Positions 1 to 12,072 of a stretch of DNA of 64,000 nucleotides are shown one piece after another. Where the stretch lies: the NCBI RefSeq assembly GCF_964204865.1, contig NC_135255.1, forward strand, positions 15,157,135-15,221,134, written 5' to 3'. A program made the position numbers and the translations under genes. The DNA is from Styela clava. Its lineage: Eukaryota; Chordata; Ascidiacea; Stolidobranchia; Styelidae. Position 1 is the first letter of the stretch; every line of letters starts with the position of its first letter. The notes below the pieces were generated by a model. The model saw nothing but the letters and a program-made list of their open reading frames with translations. It searched no databases and had not been told where the DNA came from.

Positions 1-180
1 AGAATGTAGATGGTTTGTGTTATAGTGGCGACGATTATTGTATTATTTCGAGACAGCAACGCTTTTTTGGCATACGAGATACACTGAGGTTGATCCAAAT
101 TCTGTAAAAAAGTATTTGACATTCCATTCGTTTTTAAAGGCTCTGCTCTCGCCATCGATTTTTTTCTTACTTGGTGCACA
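1..180 (-). pseudogene. decayed BED-like zinc finger of hAT-transposase type (runs off window)
   Basis: Read on the minus strand from 180 downwards, one frame gives a basic KKKID stretch, then W..KYFFTE, VYLVCQKSVAV and, past a stop, RRHYNTNH. This is the pattern of the N-terminal BED-like zinc finger of hAT-derived proteins (GTF2IRD2/ZBED type). Two lesions are visible: the first cysteine of the expected CxxC reads as tyrosine, and a TAA stop lies at 43-45 just before the histidine half. No clear start codon is seen. The rest would lie left of the window. A second frame has an ATG at 155 and stays open to the edge, but its translation matches nothing I recognise. I infer a dead transposon-derived fragment rather than a host gene. 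Confidence 0.55.
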
Positions 181-487
181 AATGTGAATAATAATTAGTC
201 TTTAATAATTTAACAATTAATCTTAACGAATTAAGGTGCAGGAAAGGGATGAAGCAACAGAATATTAGAAACTATCGGGAAACGATAGACTAAATCACAT
301 AGCAAGAATGCGTAGGATGAACACAAAAATAACGTTATAAGGCCGTAACAAAACTTTGTCGGCAGTGAATTTAAAGTCGAGTCTGCGCGTGACTGCACAC
401 AACAAGCGCATGAGGCGGAAGAAAGAGATGTGAGAAGCACGCCGTCGAATCAAGTAAGCGAGAATACGTTAGGTTTTGTTAACGTTC

Positions 488-3400
488 TCATAACATGAAA
501 GTTTGTAGCAACCTAAAATAATCTTACAGAGACTACGATCATAATATAGCAAGCGTATCGCACCATACAAATTTCAAAAACAACAACTCTACAGTGCATG
601 CAAAATTGGTTAAAAGTACAAGTTTATGGCATCATCAGGCGGCCCCGATTGAATCACCCAACGGACCGGATTTGGCCCACGGGCATTAATTTGTCCAGGT
701 CAGGTTTAACCGAATGACGCGTGACCATACCAGTGTTTTTGTGCCAATATATCTGGGTATCACTTTCATGTTATGGAATTTTATTAGGGGTATCTCTTAC
801 CCCATCCCTTCATAACTTTTCCCACTGAATCGTCTGTCCACTGCATCTCCGTTTAACGCTTCTTCTTCTGGATATTCGGGAACATATTCATAGTTTCTAT
901 AAATACCACTAACTCGTCTTGAATTTCTTTGATTTGCTCCTTCTTCTGCTATACTTATCATACTTGTTGAAGTTAATTTGGTAGACGACGTTGATGAAAC
1001 ACGACCTATAATTTGATAGAAGAATGATTAAATCTTAGCGAAAAAAAAAAATAGATTTTCACAACTGTGAGGTTATCTTTAGATACATTAATTTATTCAT
1101 AATCCCATATAATAGACTTTGCCATTAAATTTTCATATTCACATAATAAGAATTATAAAAATCAGTTACGAAATTTGTTTATTTTTCGTTCATTTTTCAA
1201 TAGTTTTAAGTTTGAATCTAAATAAATGATGTTGTCCATCAGGGAGAAATGGGAAATTCAAATCTATGAAATGCTTGCGCTGTCGGGAGTCTGTTCTCGA
1301 TTATTAGAAAAAATTGCCTCATTGCGAACAGCATGTACCATTATTGACTAGATTACAGGGATCTTCAAACTGGGCGTCCCGACCCCTGGTTGGTAGCGAG
1401 AGGGCTCAATAGGGGTCGCGGTTAAAGCTCATGTTAAAAGAAAATATTGATCAAATTTGAAAGATTTAGAACTAGTGCTAGAAGATGCATGCACACCTGT
1501 CTCAATAAAAGTATTGTCAATATTAAAAATTGTTTTTCAAATTTTTGCTGTTTCTTCAAATTTTACTTTATTTTCTAAGTTTCGGGGGCCACAAAAAAAT
1601 TTGGCCGTACAAGTGATTCGTGATGAAGAGAATTTAAAGAGCACATCAAATTAAAAACCCACCTTCAGCGTCATGGTCATGAAATATATCGCTTGTTCTG
1701 TTTCCCCATCCTGCGTAGTCATAAACCGAATCTCTCCTGCTGAACATAAATTGTCTCAGTACTTCACGATTTCATGGTTCTTATATTTTAGCTAGCTTAT
1801 TTGTTAGTTAGTAAACGATGCTGCAAAGACCAAAAGGGATCATGCATTTATGAAACACTAAATTCGACTTTTGACATAGGAATTGTCAACTCATTCAAAA
1901 GTCGATGTCAAAATCTCCCTTTGGTAACAGCAGGTAATATATATACATCGCATTCATATATCCGCATCGATGGCGTGTCTTATGAATAATGCTTTAGCAT
2001 CGGATCGGGGTTTTGAAATCTTTCTCATGGATGCTAAGTAAAATATGGAATCGATATCGTGATAGGTTTAGGTCTTAATTTTTACAAATTTTAGGATTTG
2101 AAAGAACTTACATACATTTATTGGTATCGATCAATAGGAACACAATTCGATCAACATAGTTCGTACATTGCATTTATGTACCACGTTTGCGATTATCTAA
2201 CATCCAATCAAACTAGTACTCGACTATTATGAATAGGTTCAGTAACAAAAAAGATGATAAAAAGGCAGTAATAAATCTGTGCATAGAATTTTAAGTTGTT
2301 AAACGAATAAAGTTGTTTCGATATTTATGATTTTATCGAATACACCAGACTTACAGTCTCCGCAACGGTTGGCCCTGGTTTCTTGGTTTGAAAGCTTTTG
2401 CTAATGTTCTTATATTTTTCCTTCGGGTGTGTTCCGCTCTCTTCATTTTTTCAATTAAACTATGAACCCTGAAAAGCACACTTACAGTTTAAATGAAGTT
2501 TAAAAGAAACGACACAGCGTAGTCACTACTAAGAGAATTAGTTAAAAGGAAATATCAATAACACCATGATGTCGAAACATTTCTGTGGCTGTCATCGGTA
2601 AAACCATACTACATAAGGTGAATATATAGACAAGTTTAAACTGCTTTTGCTTGTGCCATGGGTGAAACTTGTGAAGATAAATAGCAAATAGGGTGAGATA
2701 TTCCTAACACATTAGGCAATATTATTTCAATTAGAAGGTAATTCAAAATTATATTTGGGCGTCTAATGTAATCGTGAATTCTTTTTAATTTTTCTATTGA
2801 CAGGTACCAGGCACAAAAAACTAAATAATTCATCAGAGAATGACTGGTAAATTATTTAGAACGTGTTAACCGCATTGGCTATTTCGTCAATTTTCAATTT
2901 CTGTTAAAAAATATTTTTGGCCAAAGATAAGCTGTACGCGACTATATGAATAATATTATGTGGCCGAATTGTTACTTGTTGACATCACACAAAAGTATAA
3001 AGGAGAGATGATTGCCTATAATTCATTTGCGACGAGGTCATAGCATTACTGCAGTAAGAGAAAAGAAAATTACTATATTTTTACTGTAGTTAATTACGTA
3101 TATTGCAACAATATATATAAATAACCTTTGTCTAAACCACGATCCTACAACATGCACTTTACATTCACTCTTGACTTTTAAAAAGGGTCGGTGAATAATG
3201 TAGTGAAGGTGAATCAACGATTCTCTCTGTGCAGGACAATGAAATTGCCAAAATATGTTATATAACAGATATTCTATTATTTATGGACTTTGCACACTTT
3301 TGATCTTCGATAATGCTAAATTACAGGAGCTAAAATCGTGAGTGTACTGTTGTAAAATGGATATTTGGAAGTCTTTCAACAATTTCAAAATGCTATACAA

Positions 3401-5552
3401 ATGTAAACAATATGATTGAATTAACAATTTTTATTTCAATATATTTTATTTAATTATTTTTTAACTCCAGTGGTTATACATAAACAGAATTGTTTTCCTA
3501 ATATAGTAGGCATATATGAATACTTGATTTCAAGTTCTCATTACTGCGATCTATGTAAATAATAATTTTTAAACTTATAGATTGGATTACATAACGTACT
3601 TGTAAATTATGGTTATTGTTAAAGCACTTCCAAATAATCCGGTGCCGAAAATCCCACCACCAAGAATGGATACACGAAATTGAATGACGTCAATCAATCC
3701 ACGATCCCAAACTACTTGATTCTTCTGTATAGTTATATCTTCACCTGTCAATGATTCGAGGCGTGAATATGGTACACAACATTTTTCAACAACCTTTTAC
3801 TCTTCAGGACGTTAAGGTTAGGTTGAATCGATATATTTCACCAAGTCCATTTATATTTTGCATTCATTTACCAAGTATTCTCCAAATTCAATTTTGAAAA
3901 TAAATAAAACGCAAGCCTCTTGATACACTCGTTTTGAGTCTCGAGGCTAAACTATTATAATTCTTACCATATTTTGCGAGTAAATCGGAAAATATCTCGT
4001 CTTCTTCCAAAGGATAAAGACCGCTGAAATTATTTCGTTCCATCGCACTATTAAACGGGATCATGTTAAACATCGAATCGGCTGGTACAATTTGCGCCAC
4101 ACAAACAAGCGCTATTCCTGAAAACATTAAAAAGGCATAAATGTAGATCGCCCCAAAACTGAGATAACTAGGACGTAACTAGGCTATACCCCTGCGACTG
4201 GAAACTAGTGTCATGACGCCACGTATCCATTACATTATATTACTGCTTTGAGCATTTTAATTTGTTTTTAGATTCAAGTTATTATCATGTATTATGCAAA
4301 TATATTATCGAGGTACATTATACTGAAATACGGGACATGTATTATGACATGTTTTACGAAACCCAGTATTTTGATTGCGTAAAATACCAAATTTTACATC
4401 ATAACATCCCAATTTTTTAATTCCTAAATGTTCCACTCAACAAAATTTTGGGTACGCCACTGGATAGATGCTTCGTATGCACGTTTTTATTTTTAATTCA
4501 CTTCCAAATCCTTATATGGATATAATATGAATATATGTATAACATAAACAAATTAATTCAATTGGAAATTTAGTAAGCGTTGAGTATCTTTTGAAGAAAT
4601 TATCAAGATTATGTTTCGTGTGTAATAACGCTTTGGCGAAGTCTATACAAAAAATGGCTCACCAATCAACATGTATAGTGCATTTGCCCATATCAGCACT
4701 GGTCCTGTTGGATATTGATCATGGCCGCATACAGTGTATGCAAGAATCAAATACAGCGGTAATAAACCACCAACAGTTATTGAGAATCCTGTAATTTTAA
4801 TTATATCTATGAGTTATATAGTTTTTCAATGCTGATTGTTTTGCATTGCGCTTAAAGAATAGACAGTTAGATAGAAAGAATAGATAGTTATATAATACAT
4901 ATTAGATAGGTTTTGTAAATCGTTATGAGTACTCGTTTCGGTCGTACATTTTAACAGAAACAAAAACTGAAGAGTGCAAGGTCATTGTCAATGAAAACAC
5001 GTATTCACATTAACTCGAAATATATATAGTTGGAACCAAAGTTAACAGTTCCATTCACTTCCCAACCAGCGAAACTTTTATTATACGGAAAGCTATAGGG
5101 GTCAAAGTATATATTCATTCTCCCATAGATACTAGTATGAAATATTGTGTCTCATTAAAAAAAAATGGACAATATCTTCACGTCACTTTTCCTGACGTCA
5201 TAGTATTATCGTATTATCAAGAATAAAAATAATCGACTGTAATATCATACTTGAATAAAACTGGAGTTGTGAGATAGATCATGAAAATATTTTGATGAAA
5301 AATTTTATATAACATAAAGAATAAATGAAGAAGAATTGCTGGCATTATACAAAGATTTTCTTTTTTGATTCTCCACTTACCAACAATTGTCACCATGCCG
5401 TATATATTTCTTTGCAGTTTAGTTAGTTCCACAGCCATCATGACGAGTCCTCCAAGCGTCAAAATGACAAAACAAATACTTGATAAAACAAGTCGCCTTT
5501 TCCAAACCTCTACAAGAGGAACTCTTCGTTTTACACGTTTTTTGCAGCACAT
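488..5552 (-). CDS. orphan four-pass membrane protein, 8-exon model (about 336 aa)
   Basis: Exons on the minus strand: 5552-5381, 4788-4663, 4117-3968, 3744-3600, 2468-2355, 1736-1663, 1005-801 and a tiny last exon 512-488. All borders are GT..AG and the phases agree (1,1,1,2,2,1,2). The start is an ATG followed by a basic stretch (CCKKRVKRR). Hydrophobic segments lie near residues 21-43, 52-76, 87-110 and 173-197. An acidic loop separates TM3 from TM4, and the hydrophilic tail of about 139 residues is rich in Arg, Ser and Tyr. The fold is tetraspan-like, but I recognise no family motif (no claudin WxGLW, no tetraspanin CCG), so the function is unknown. The exon 4 donor (ACAA/GTACGT) could be read through, giving a stop at 3587 and a 201-residue form without the tail. 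The last exon is the weakest part of the model; exons 1-7 are well supported. Confidence 0.65.
640..720. repeat. GC-rich transposon-like fragment in an intron
   Basis: A patch with GGCCCC, CGGACCGGA and TTTGGCCCACGGGC stands out from the AT-rich surroundings and resembles the interior ends of nonautonomous hAT elements. No terminal repeats or target duplications were resolved. Confidence 0.25.
1356..1640. repeat. hAT-like repeat fragment
   Basis: Begins with CAGGGATCTTCAAACTGGGC, a typical hAT-type end, followed by GC-rich text (GGGTCGCGG) unlike the flanks. A matching right end was not found, so it is probably truncated. It lies in an intron of the four-pass membrane gene. Confidence 0.35.
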
Positions 5553-5850
5553 AGTAGATTTTAAGAATTTTTTTTTGGCAAATCACCCCTAAAACATTGA
5601 AAGGTCGTTACACAAAACACTGTACATGATTAGCAATACACGTCTTGTGTGGCTGCCCTAAAACTTCTTAACGATCCAAGGCCTACATGACATTCTTGTA
5701 GGCCATATAAGTTGCGATTGGGAGCAAATCCATTCATTCTTCAAAATCATTCATTCTTGTTCGAAACTAAGAATTATAAAACATATAAAAATTTGAAACG
5801 GAGGTAACTATTTTTGTTCTCTATTAGCTTAACATAAATTTGTGTAGAGA

Positions 5851-5989
5851 AACGGAAGCCTATGGGAAGGGGATATATTCACTTGAGTAACACAAAAAGT
5901 CCTCGGACTCGTAATAGAACTAAAAAAGTGGAACATCGGAATTAAATTATGGCCTAACCCTAACTCATTACAAACACTACGGGAGTACC
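5851..5989 (-). repeat. palindromic MITE family, truncated copy
   Basis: Shares with the copies near 38.7, 45.8 and 54.5 kb the internal block GAAGCCTATGG..GGGGATATATTCACTTG, the CTCGTAATAGAACTAAA block and the right end ACTACGGGAGTACCC. The left terminal repeat is missing. Confidence 0.6.
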
Positions 5990-6627
5990 CATATTTGTGT
6001 ATATTACAAAAAAAAAGTTTTTTAAATATTGATTCAAATTTCCCTCAGTATATTCTGATTTTTTATTTTGCTTCCTCTTCTCTTCACCAAAATACATGCG
6101 GTATACCTTGATTGTCTGCTGGACCTAACAAACTGCTTGACTTTCTTTAGCGAAAAAAACAAACATAGTTTCTCTTTCAACGATTTTTTCACACAGATGA
6201 GATCGGACGTCGCGGTCCAACCCGAACCGCGCAAATTCTTTTCTAATGTGGTGATACTTTCGACAATTTTAGTTTTTTACTGGCCTTTATTACCAAGAAA
6301 CGCTTCCGTGTAATTTGTTTCCGTATCCGCCAAGTGTTCGTGCTTCATTTAATCGAGCCATAGTATTTTGAATCACTAGGAAACGCATTATTGAATTTTC
6401 TAATTTTTCTATAGGCACTGCCCGACTTGGTGCGAACATGAATTTTTAATAGAGAGATATCTTGTTAGTTAATTATTCATTTTTCCACATCTTGGTATAA
6501 TTTGAATTAATTTGTTTTATTTTATGTTTGAAATGAAATATATTAAAACGATTTAAAAATTAAAAAAATTTAGCCAAATATGTATCGGATATGGTAATTT
6601 TATTGCCAAAGAAACAACCTATACATT
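5990..6627. other. noncoding stretch
   Basis: AT-rich, no supported exon. Short open frames on both strands at 6034-6313 overlap each other, lack good splice borders and have no recognisable protein pattern. Confidence 0.5.
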
Positions 6628-7408
6628 CAGGGTCGGATTTAGACGATGGGAGGTACTAGGCTTTGTCATTTGTAAAGATCATTTTTAACAAAACAATGAC
6701 GCTATAATGCTCAATAGAATTCATTATGACGCCTCAATAGTTCTTACAAGCTTGTGTAAAATGTATTATGCTTTCATAAATACATTTTTAAAATGGACGA
6801 AATACGAAATTTTAGTTAAAGGCAATTAACATACGCTTACCATCAAAGGGGTTTGAATTAAAAAACACTTTAAGAAAATCAAGACTTTCAAAAAACGTCA
6901 TCGCAATAGAAAACACGATTTCCTAATACCCGTTTGTGGCCGCGAGGAGGGTGGGCATGGCGCAATCACTAATAAATAAAACATTATTAAAATAACATTA
7001 TTAGTCGACTTTTTTTTAAATACTTAGGTTCGCCGTAAAAAGATCATAAAATAGTGAAAAATACAATTGCCTTATATAACCTGGTATAGCAGTAGAAACT
7101 GTTCAATTTATCTGAATTAGTTTCTTCAAATTTTGACAGATTCATCCATTCGAACGTATTCAATTTTTAACCTTCTAGAGTCTAGACAGTAAATATTTAT
7201 AACCGAAATTATTTAACCTAACTGAAAAATTAAACAAATGTCACTTTTTCCACACATTTTTAAATTGGGTTTATGTTAGGAACAAGCATTTACAGTTTGA
7301 AAACGATTAAAAATGGATATTAATTCAAAATCGAATGTTGAAACCCATACCACTTAATTAGCACCCCCAGGGTTCAGCCTACTTTGCCTAATAGTAAATC
7401 CGGCACTG
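6628..7408. mobile_element. probable nonautonomous hAT-type element
   Basis: The left end CAGGGTCGGATTTA and right end TAAATCCGGCACTG are inverted repeats with one mismatch and the CAG..CTG ends typical of hAT elements. The interior has no long open frame. The 8-bp flanks (TATACATT and TTTACAGC) match only partly, so the insertion is old or the ends are slightly misplaced. Confidence 0.5.
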
Positions 7409-7690
7409 TTTACAGCTCGGCTTTCATTATCGTTAATATACTTGTGAGTAAAACTTGAACTCTTGCCTATCTGCTCAATGGCTTCTATTGTGCAGTTTTG
7501 GTAATAATTATTCAACATGTAAATGCTATCTACTAAGAACAATATATATATTTTTCAACGACCTGTCTCGTCTAAGTCCTTGCTATATTAAAGAGAAGCA
7601 GCCGTTCAACCTACCAACTTGAGATTAACGAACAAATTTGAATTTATCAAGTTGATTGTCAACCATTGCTATCTTAACTCATTTTGCCTT

Positions 7691-7908
7691 GCTCAACACC
7701 TCGCCGTCGCATGGTGGTTCATGTAACCGCTGGTCTTTTAGAGCTTCCTCCACCATCAAGTCCATGCTTCCAAAACAACAAACAACTGGCTAACTAATCC
7801 CATACCCGACATGGACTGGTAACCGGACGAGAGGTCGTGGTTAGCCATATGATTAAGCCGTTTTATCGGCTTTTCTCCCCCCGAGATAAATATGTAAATC
7901 CTATCCTA
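7691..7908 (+). repeat. tRNA-derived SINE, 5'-truncated copy
   Basis: Matches the reverse complement of the copies at 34.9 and 63.7 kb: CTTCCTCCACCATCAAGTCC, TAACTAATCCCATACCCGACATGG and the 3' end GATAAATATGTAAATCCTATCC. The tRNA-like head with the B box is missing in this copy. Confidence 0.65.
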
Positions 7909-8523
7909 AGTATATGCTGTCTGGAATGTTTTTGCCAGATGGTTGAATGTCTTATGTTCAGTCGGGATAGGCTTTTCCTTTCGCATTTGAGTCATCAGAC
8001 CATCTCATCGACTTTTTTGTACCCAGGCACATGATGTTATTTCTTCGGCATGTAGAAGTGAAACAGTTTGTCTTGAATGATGCTTGCATGCAAAGTGTTC
8101 AAGGCCATGCTATTCTGAATGTCAAAGATGACCAATAAATACAATCACTAAATATTCATTTGCGTCATCAGTTGTTTGACATGTGTGTTTGTTATCTTCT
8201 TCAAATATAGTGTGTCTGGATGAGCTGTGGTACATAACTCAATAGTGTAACGCATAACTTAATTGACGGATATGTTATATCAGGAGAAAGAACACGGTTG
8301 TGTTACTGTACGCTTGTTTATTATATAGTTAATCTAATTCAGATGTTGCAGAAAGTTGGTAGGCGAAACGCGGTTAGTTGTTGCATAAAATCAAATCGAA
8401 CAATTATGGTTATTATTACTTGCGTAGAATGAACAAATCAATTTTGAAACCACAGATAATTAATACCATCGTTAAAAAATATTCGTACTATGAGCCTTGT
8501 ACTGAAAGATAATTTCAAATCAG
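7909..8523. other. noncoding stretch
   Basis: No exon, RNA gene or resolved repeat was recognised. A short open frame at 7837-8034 overlaps the SINE end and is not considered coding. Confidence 0.45.
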
Positions 8524-8749
8524 CGTACTCCCGAATTATGGGAACCAAGATGGCGCACACCGGAACGTAGTATGTTAGGTTGGGCCATAATTTTAGGTAC
8601 ACATACTACGGGAGACACGTGGCTAGTCCCCGAACTCGTAATAGAACAAAAATAAGGATATTTGGATTAAAATTATGGCCTAACTCTAATCTAGTCCATA
8701 TACTACGTTCCGGTGTCCGCCATCTTGGTTCACATACTTCGGGAGTACC
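8524..8749. repeat. palindromic MITE, variant with long terminal inverted repeats
   Basis: The outer roughly 50 bases form an inverted repeat: GTACTCCCGAATTATGGGAA, then CCAAGATGGCGCACACCGGA on the left mirror TCCGGTGTCCGCCATCTTGG and CATACTTCGGGAGTACC on the right. The middle carries the family block CCCGAACTCGTAATAGAAC. The flanks CCAAGATGGCGCACA also occur in the shorter hairpin at 18365-18474, so the two share a subfamily. Confidence 0.65.
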
Positions 8750-9104
8750 CAAATCAGAACATAGATTTATTAAGTTGATTCTAAAATCAAATTCAAGTCT
8801 AGCCAGCCATAGATTTTTCTACATGACAACCTGTACTCCAACAACTGGTGTTTGGTATTTGGTATCACCGGGCCACGGCGTAACGAAATAGGTTGTGTGA
8901 AATGAAACTGTTTTAGTGGCTGTGATTCAGGATACCAGACAAACTGAATTGTTTAATATAAAAAATACTGAAAGGTCGCGTGTTATGACTTCTTTCATCA
9001 ATTTTAGGACTATTTACTAGTAGCATCGATAACTCTCCCTGCAATGTTTTAACAACATAAAGCAGGATCAACTTGAAGTAAACTTCTTTTTATATATATT
9101 TACA

Positions 9105-9126
9105 TATTTAAGATAAACTTTTTTAG
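9105..9126 (+). promoter_or_regulatory. possible 3' splice or trans-splice acceptor before the NRAMP start
   Basis: A T-rich tract ending TAAACTTTTTTAG/AAGGAGTG sits 24 bases upstream of the ATG at 9151. Such an AG could join a 5' noncoding exon or, as is common in tunicates, accept a spliced leader. The short leader it leaves is typical of trans-spliced messages. This is inference only. Confidence 0.35.
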
Positions 9127-9150
9127 AAGGAGTGAGCGAACTCACACATC

Positions 9151-10950
9151 ATGTTACAGTATGAAGAAACCGATTCTCGCTCTGGAGAAAAAGCAGAAGA
9201 AAAGGAAGATTCATCTGAAAATGATGATGTAGAAAAGGAAAATTTGTACACTACCTACTTTGTCGATAAGATTTCTGTTCCTCATGATGATGACGAAGAA
9301 ATTGAAAACTGCGGGCCGAGTTGTTGTGAAATCGATATGCCACCTTTTAGTTGGAAGAGAATGTGGGCTTTTACTGGACCAGGATTTCTTATGAGCATCG
9401 CCTATTTGGACCCTGGCAACATTGAGTCGGACTTGCGATCAGCTTCCGTAGCAGGATTTCAGCTTCTCACAATGTTGTTCACTGCGACAATTATGGGTTG
9501 GTTGATGCAAAGGCTTGCAGCTCGATTGGGAGTGGTCACTGGAATGCATTTAGCAGAAGTTTGCAACAAGCAATATAGAAAAATTCCGAGGCTGATATTA
9601 TGGATCATGGTAGAAATTGCCATAATAGGAGCTGATATGCAAGAAGTTATAGGATCGGCGATAGCGTTTGTTCTTTTGTCAGGAGGTCTGATTCCACTTT
9701 GGGGCGGGGTACTCATTACAACATTCGACGCATTTGTTTTTCTGATGTTGGACAAATACGGCTTACGAAAACTAGAAGCCTTGTTTGCTTTTCTTATCTC
9801 AGTTATGGCTATTACGTTTGGATATGAATATATTGTAGTGGCGCCTGATCAGAAAGAGGTGATAATCGGTCTATTCTCACCAGTATGTAAAGATTGCGGT
9901 CCAGAAGTGTTGCTTCAAGCCGTTGGTATTATCGGTTGCGTCATCATGCCGCATAATATTTATCTCCATTCTGCACTCGTGAAATCCCGCGATATCGATA
10001 GAAACAAACCTCGTATGGTTAATGAAGCAAATTTTTATTATTTGGTCGAGTCGGGAATTGCATTAACAATATCTTTCACGATAAACCTTTTTGTTGTTTC
10101 TGTTTTCGCCGAAGCCTTCTACGGAGTTACTAATTCGGAGTTGAATGCGACTTGTGCAAATACATCGATTCCCAATAGCGAAGGCGCGTTTCCGTATGAT
10201 GAGACTACAGCAAATCAAACAGCCCATACGGACTTATTTAAAGGTGGTATATTTCTAGGGTGCTTTTATGGGCCGGCAGCATATTACATTTGGGCAGTTG
10301 GCCTTCTGGCGGCAGGTCAGAGTTCAACAATGACCGGAACTTATTCCGGACAGTTTGTTATGGAAGGATTTTTGGACCTTAGATGGTCAAGATTCAAAAG
10401 AATTCTCTTGACTAGGTCAATTGCAATTGGTCCCACTCTGCTTCTTGCTATATTTACAGATATTTACAGCATTACTGGGGTAAATGATTTGTTGAATGTA
10501 CTACAAAGTCTTCAACTACCATTTGCTTTGATACCAATTCTGCATTTTACATCGTCAACAGACGTGATGGGTAACTACAAGAATTCTCGAATATGGTTTG
10601 CTATTGGCACGATGATATCTGTAATGGTAATAGGTATCAACATATATTTTGTGATTGTATACGTTGGCAAACTTCCCCATCCCGGCTGGTACGCCTTGGT
10701 AGCGGTAGTTGGCATTGCCTATCTTAGTTTTGTGTCATATCTTGTTGTCCAATTATTATCAGGAATATTTGGAATTTGGAAATGTGAAGGAAAAAACAAA
10801 TACAGCTTGGAAATGCATACAAAGAAAAACGTTTCTACGTATGCTAATGAACAGTACTTTTGTAAAGAACCTTCATTGGATTTAACAGAAATGGACGTGG
10901 GGGGATTTAATAATTCAGGTTTTGATAGCGATGTGTACAAAAAAGAATAA
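9151..10950 (+). CDS. Nramp: NRAMP/SLC11 divalent-metal transporter, single exon, 599 aa
   Basis: A proton-coupled importer of Fe2+, Mn2+ and similar ions across plasma or endosomal membrane. One uninterrupted frame encodes a hydrophilic acidic N-terminus (1-65) and then the NRAMP core. The TM1 metal-site motif DPGN lies at 87-90, the TM6 motif MPHN at 266-269, and the conserved transport signature [14 protein letters not shown] at 388-401. A luminal loop near 330-360 carries three N-glycosylation sequons (NAT, NTS, NQT), as in animal members. The length is normal for the family (about 550-600). The ATG at 9151 is the first in frame. The odd feature is the complete lack of introns: vertebrate SLC11 genes have many, while the other genes here are cut into small exons, so this copy may be an old retrogene. 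No iron-responsive element was recognised around it. Confidence 0.95.
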   Translation: MLQYEETDSRSGEKAEEKEDSSENDDVEKENLYTTYFVDKISVPHDDDEEIENCGPSCCEIDMPPFSWKRMWAFTGPGFLMSIAYLDPGNIESDLRSASVAGFQLLTMLFTATIMGWLMQRLAARLGVVTGMHLAEVCNKQYRKIPRLILWIMVEIAIIGADMQEVIGSAIAFVLLSGGLIPLWGGVLITTFDAFVFLMLDKYGLRKLEALFAFLISVMAITFGYEYIVVAPDQKEVIIGLFSPVCKDCGPEVLLQAVGIIGCVIMPHNIYLHSALVKSRDIDRNKPRMVNEANFYYLVESGIALTISFTINLFVVSVFAEAFYGVTNSELNATCANTSIPNSEGAFPYDETTANQTAHTDLFKGGIFLGCFYGPAAYYIWAVGLLAAGQSSTMTGTYSGQFVMEGFLDLRWSRFKRILLTRSIAIGPTLLLAIFTDIYSITGVNDLLNVLQSLQLPFALIPILHFTSSTDVMGNYKNSRIWFAIGTMISVMVIGINIYFVIVYVGKLPHPGWYALVAVVGIAYLSFVSYLVVQLLSGIFGIWKCEGKNKYSLEMHTKKNVSTYANEQYFCKEPSLDLTEMDVGGFNNSGFDSDVYKKE

Positions 10951-11690
10951 TGAAATGATCTGTAACATAATGTCTTGATTAGATTGACTCACTATCAACA
11001 AAACCAAGACTGATTATTGTTCTCATAAAAACGATATTTTCTGACAGGACTACATACTGGCGGAGATTATGTAAAAATGCCGTGCGGGGACATGATGTCC
11101 GATTCCCCGTGAAAACACTTTACTATTTAACAGAACTTCATCTCAGCATAGTCAGTTTCGTCAATGCATCATAGACTGAGACAGGGAAGGGGATTATATA
11201 GTGGCGTTATCAACAGGAACCCGGAAAATCTAAATAGTGTTTGATATTATAATATAACCCTAATTCATCTGAGTTTTGTCGAAAATTTAGTTGAAATTGT
11301 TTTCATCAATCAATATATATATATTTTTTAAACGCTGTCTTTTGAATGCTGTTCATGAGAACCTTTCATATATATCTACATTCCACCAAGGTATTGTTGA
11401 ATTAATTATAATTTTTTTAATTGATTAGTTTATTGTCAGTTTTTACAGGGAATTATCGCGGTTTCTTTCTTTTTCAAACATATTATGTAACTATTTTGCA
11501 GAAAACTTCAATTACAGAAATTTAATTGTCAGTTCATTTGGAGCGTTGTGCGTTTCGTCGGCATCTTCCTCTTGAGTGGTATATATACAGTGGCTGATAA
11601 TTAAAACATGTTCATCAAAATTCTCAAGGTTTTCCCAATTTAGGGAATATCGATATGAAAGCCGGCTTGTTAGAATACCATTTTCTCCCG
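10951..11690. other. noncoding stretch, including the NRAMP 3' region
   Basis: AT-rich with no supported exon. It presumably contains the NRAMP 3' untranslated region, but no canonical AATAAA was seen close to the stop. Confidence 0.5.
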
Positions 11691-12072
11691 GTTCCATTAT
11701 CTTTGCACTCACATACATTTTCACCCCTAAATTGCACCCAGAACATTTTTACCTCTGCACCAATACTTTCAATACTTACCAATACTTATTATACTTTAGC
11801 ACCAAGGGACATTTTAACCCATGGACAATTACATTCATACAATTACAACCACACATTTCATCACCCACATATACATTGCACCCACGTACATTTGCACCGA
11901 CGGACGTTTGCACCCTAGGACATTTGCACCGACTGACGTTTGCACCCAGTACATTTTGCACACGCGTATATTTGCAACCAAGTACACTTGCATACACGTA
12001 AATTTGGGATCGTGGACATTTGCACACACGAAAATTTGCACATACGCACACTTGAACCCACGCACATTTGCA
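11691..12072. repeat. degenerate minisatellite, about 15-bp unit TTTGCACCNACGNACA
   Basis: Runs of units such as TTTGCACCGACGGACG, TTTGCACCCTAGGACA and TTTGCACACACGAAAA follow one another with a period near 15 bases. Because 15 is a multiple of three and stops are rare in the unit, several frames on both strands stay open, which creates false reading frames. Related units (ACATTTGAACCCACGT) occur in the inverted-repeat element near 18.0-18.2 kb. Confidence 0.75.

Noticed and set aside
1-155. Open frame from an ATG at 155 to the window edge on the minus strand
   Set aside because: A different frame of the same DNA matches a BED-type zinc finger with clear conserved positions, so the ATG frame is taken as a shadow.
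3744-3805. Insulin-like VVEKCC stretch on the minus strand
   Set aside because: It looked like an insulin or TGF-beta end, but the further cysteines are missing, the phase does not match the neighbouring exon, and the region ends exactly at the acceptor of exon 4. It is intron sequence.
5365-5592. Plus-strand 75-residue frame
   Set aside because: Antisense to exon 1 of the four-pass membrane gene.
9459-9755. 98-residue antisense frame in NRAMP
   Set aside because: It is the shadow of the strongly conserved NRAMP frame on the plus strand.
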